Source: Melaminivora alkalimesophila (GTDB taxonomy: Bacteria; Pseudomonadota; Gammaproteobacteria; Burkholderiales; Burkholderiaceae_C). From it: a DNA stretch of 6,152 nt. The notes beneath the pieces were generated by a model. It saw only the letters and a list, made by a program, of their open reading frames with translations. It was not told the DNA's origin and did not search any database. This document shows, piece after piece, positions 5,796 through 6,152 of this stretch. The DNA lies in the NCBI RefSeq assembly GCF_000282995.1, contig NZ_ALEE01000698.1, positions 1 through 6,152 on the forward strand. The letters are read 5' to 3'. Made by a program: the position numbers and the translations under genes. The first letter of the stretch is position 1. Each line of letters opens with the position of its first letter.

Positions 5796-6152
5796 GCGAT
5801 TTCACCCATCGGCCAGTGGCCGAAGTAGCCACGGAACAGGTTGCGCGCAATGCCCAGGGCCACCGCCTGCAGCTCGCGCGCCACGCCCGGCTCGAACAGG
5901 GCATGGGTGTGCTCGGCCCACAGGCGCGTCCAGGCGGTGAAGTGCGCCGGCGTCACGCCGTCGAGCGCCATGTGCTTGGCGAAGACGTTGCCGCGGAAGC
6001 TGTGGGTGCCGAGGGCAACGGTGCTCCAGAAATCCACCATCCGGCCCAGGTGGCTTTCCCAGTGGTCGCCGATGGCGGCGTCGAATACGGGGGCCAGCAC
6101 CGGGTCGGCGCGGACGTCCGCATAGAAGTCGTGCACCAGCCGGTGGATGCTG
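5780..6152 (-). CDS. Group III truncated haemoglobin (5' end outside window)
   Basis: Small 2-on-2 globin binding haem b; characterised members (for example Campylobacter Ctb) bind oxygen tightly and have been linked to oxygen, NO or peroxide handling. The frame stays open to the window edge (visible start ...SIHRLVHDFYADVRADP), so the GTG at 6136 is not taken as the start; about ten N-terminal residues are missing and 123 are visible. Alignment from memory with Ctb places Tyr B10 at codon 6124-6122, His E7 in WESHL at 6052-6050, the proximal His F8 in KHMAL at 5974-5972, and Trp G8 in FTAWTRLW at 5932-5930. The DFW motif after E7 and the absence of the glycine motifs of groups I and II also fit group III. 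It converges on the CopD-like gene. Its own promoter is outside. Confidence 0.93.
   Translation of the reverse strand, partial: SIHRLVHDFYADVRADPVLAPVFDAAIGDHWESHLGRMVDFWSTVALGTHSFRGNVFAKHMALDGVTPAHFTAWTRLWAEHTHALFEPGVARELQAVALGIARNLFRGYFGHWPMGEIAQAAQ

Overview
The window looks like ordinary chromosome from a GC-rich proteobacterium, most likely a betaproteobacterium of the Rhodocyclales/Burkholderiales type. That placement rests on strong third-position G/C bias, on the cobyric acid synthase and endonuclease III sequences, and on the presence of slyX. It is inference; no marker gene fixes the genus. I see no mobile elements, RNA genes, CRISPR arrays or riboswitches. Seven protein genes fill nearly all of the DNA, and the two edge genes are cut by the window ends.

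Left part (1-3088, + strand): a late cobalamin (vitamin B12) block. It holds the C-terminal half of a threonine-phosphate decarboxylase (cobC/cobD type), then cobyric acid synthase (cobQ/cbiP), then the DMB phosphoribosyltransferase cobT. The first makes the aminopropanol arm precursor, the second amidates the corrin ring, and the third activates the lower ligand base. They are co-directional with gaps of 37 and 60 nt, so probably one transcript. The kinase/guanylyltransferase (cobU/cobP) and synthase (cobS) that often accompany them are not here.

Middle part (3089-3885): endonuclease III (nth) on the minus strand, convergent with cobT. It is divergent from the next operon across a 98-bp gap, the only real promoter-sized intergenic region, which holds a 12-bp perfect palindrome.

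Right part (3886-5766, + strand): a tight three-gene unit. It consists of a PLP-dependent fold-type I aminotransferase of the LysN/Aro8-like group, slyX (starting in a GTGA overlap with the aminotransferase stop), and a small four-helix CopD-like membrane protein 4 nt further on. The last gene (5780-6152, minus strand, 5' end outside) is a group III truncated haemoglobin, convergent with the membrane protein gene. All key haem-pocket residues are present.

I found no clear undescribed system. The points worth a second look are the CopD-like/truncated-haemoglobin pair, two similar hairpins that place the minus-strand stop codons in their loops at both convergent junctions, the palindrome in the divergent gap, and the absence of cobU/cobS from the cob cluster.
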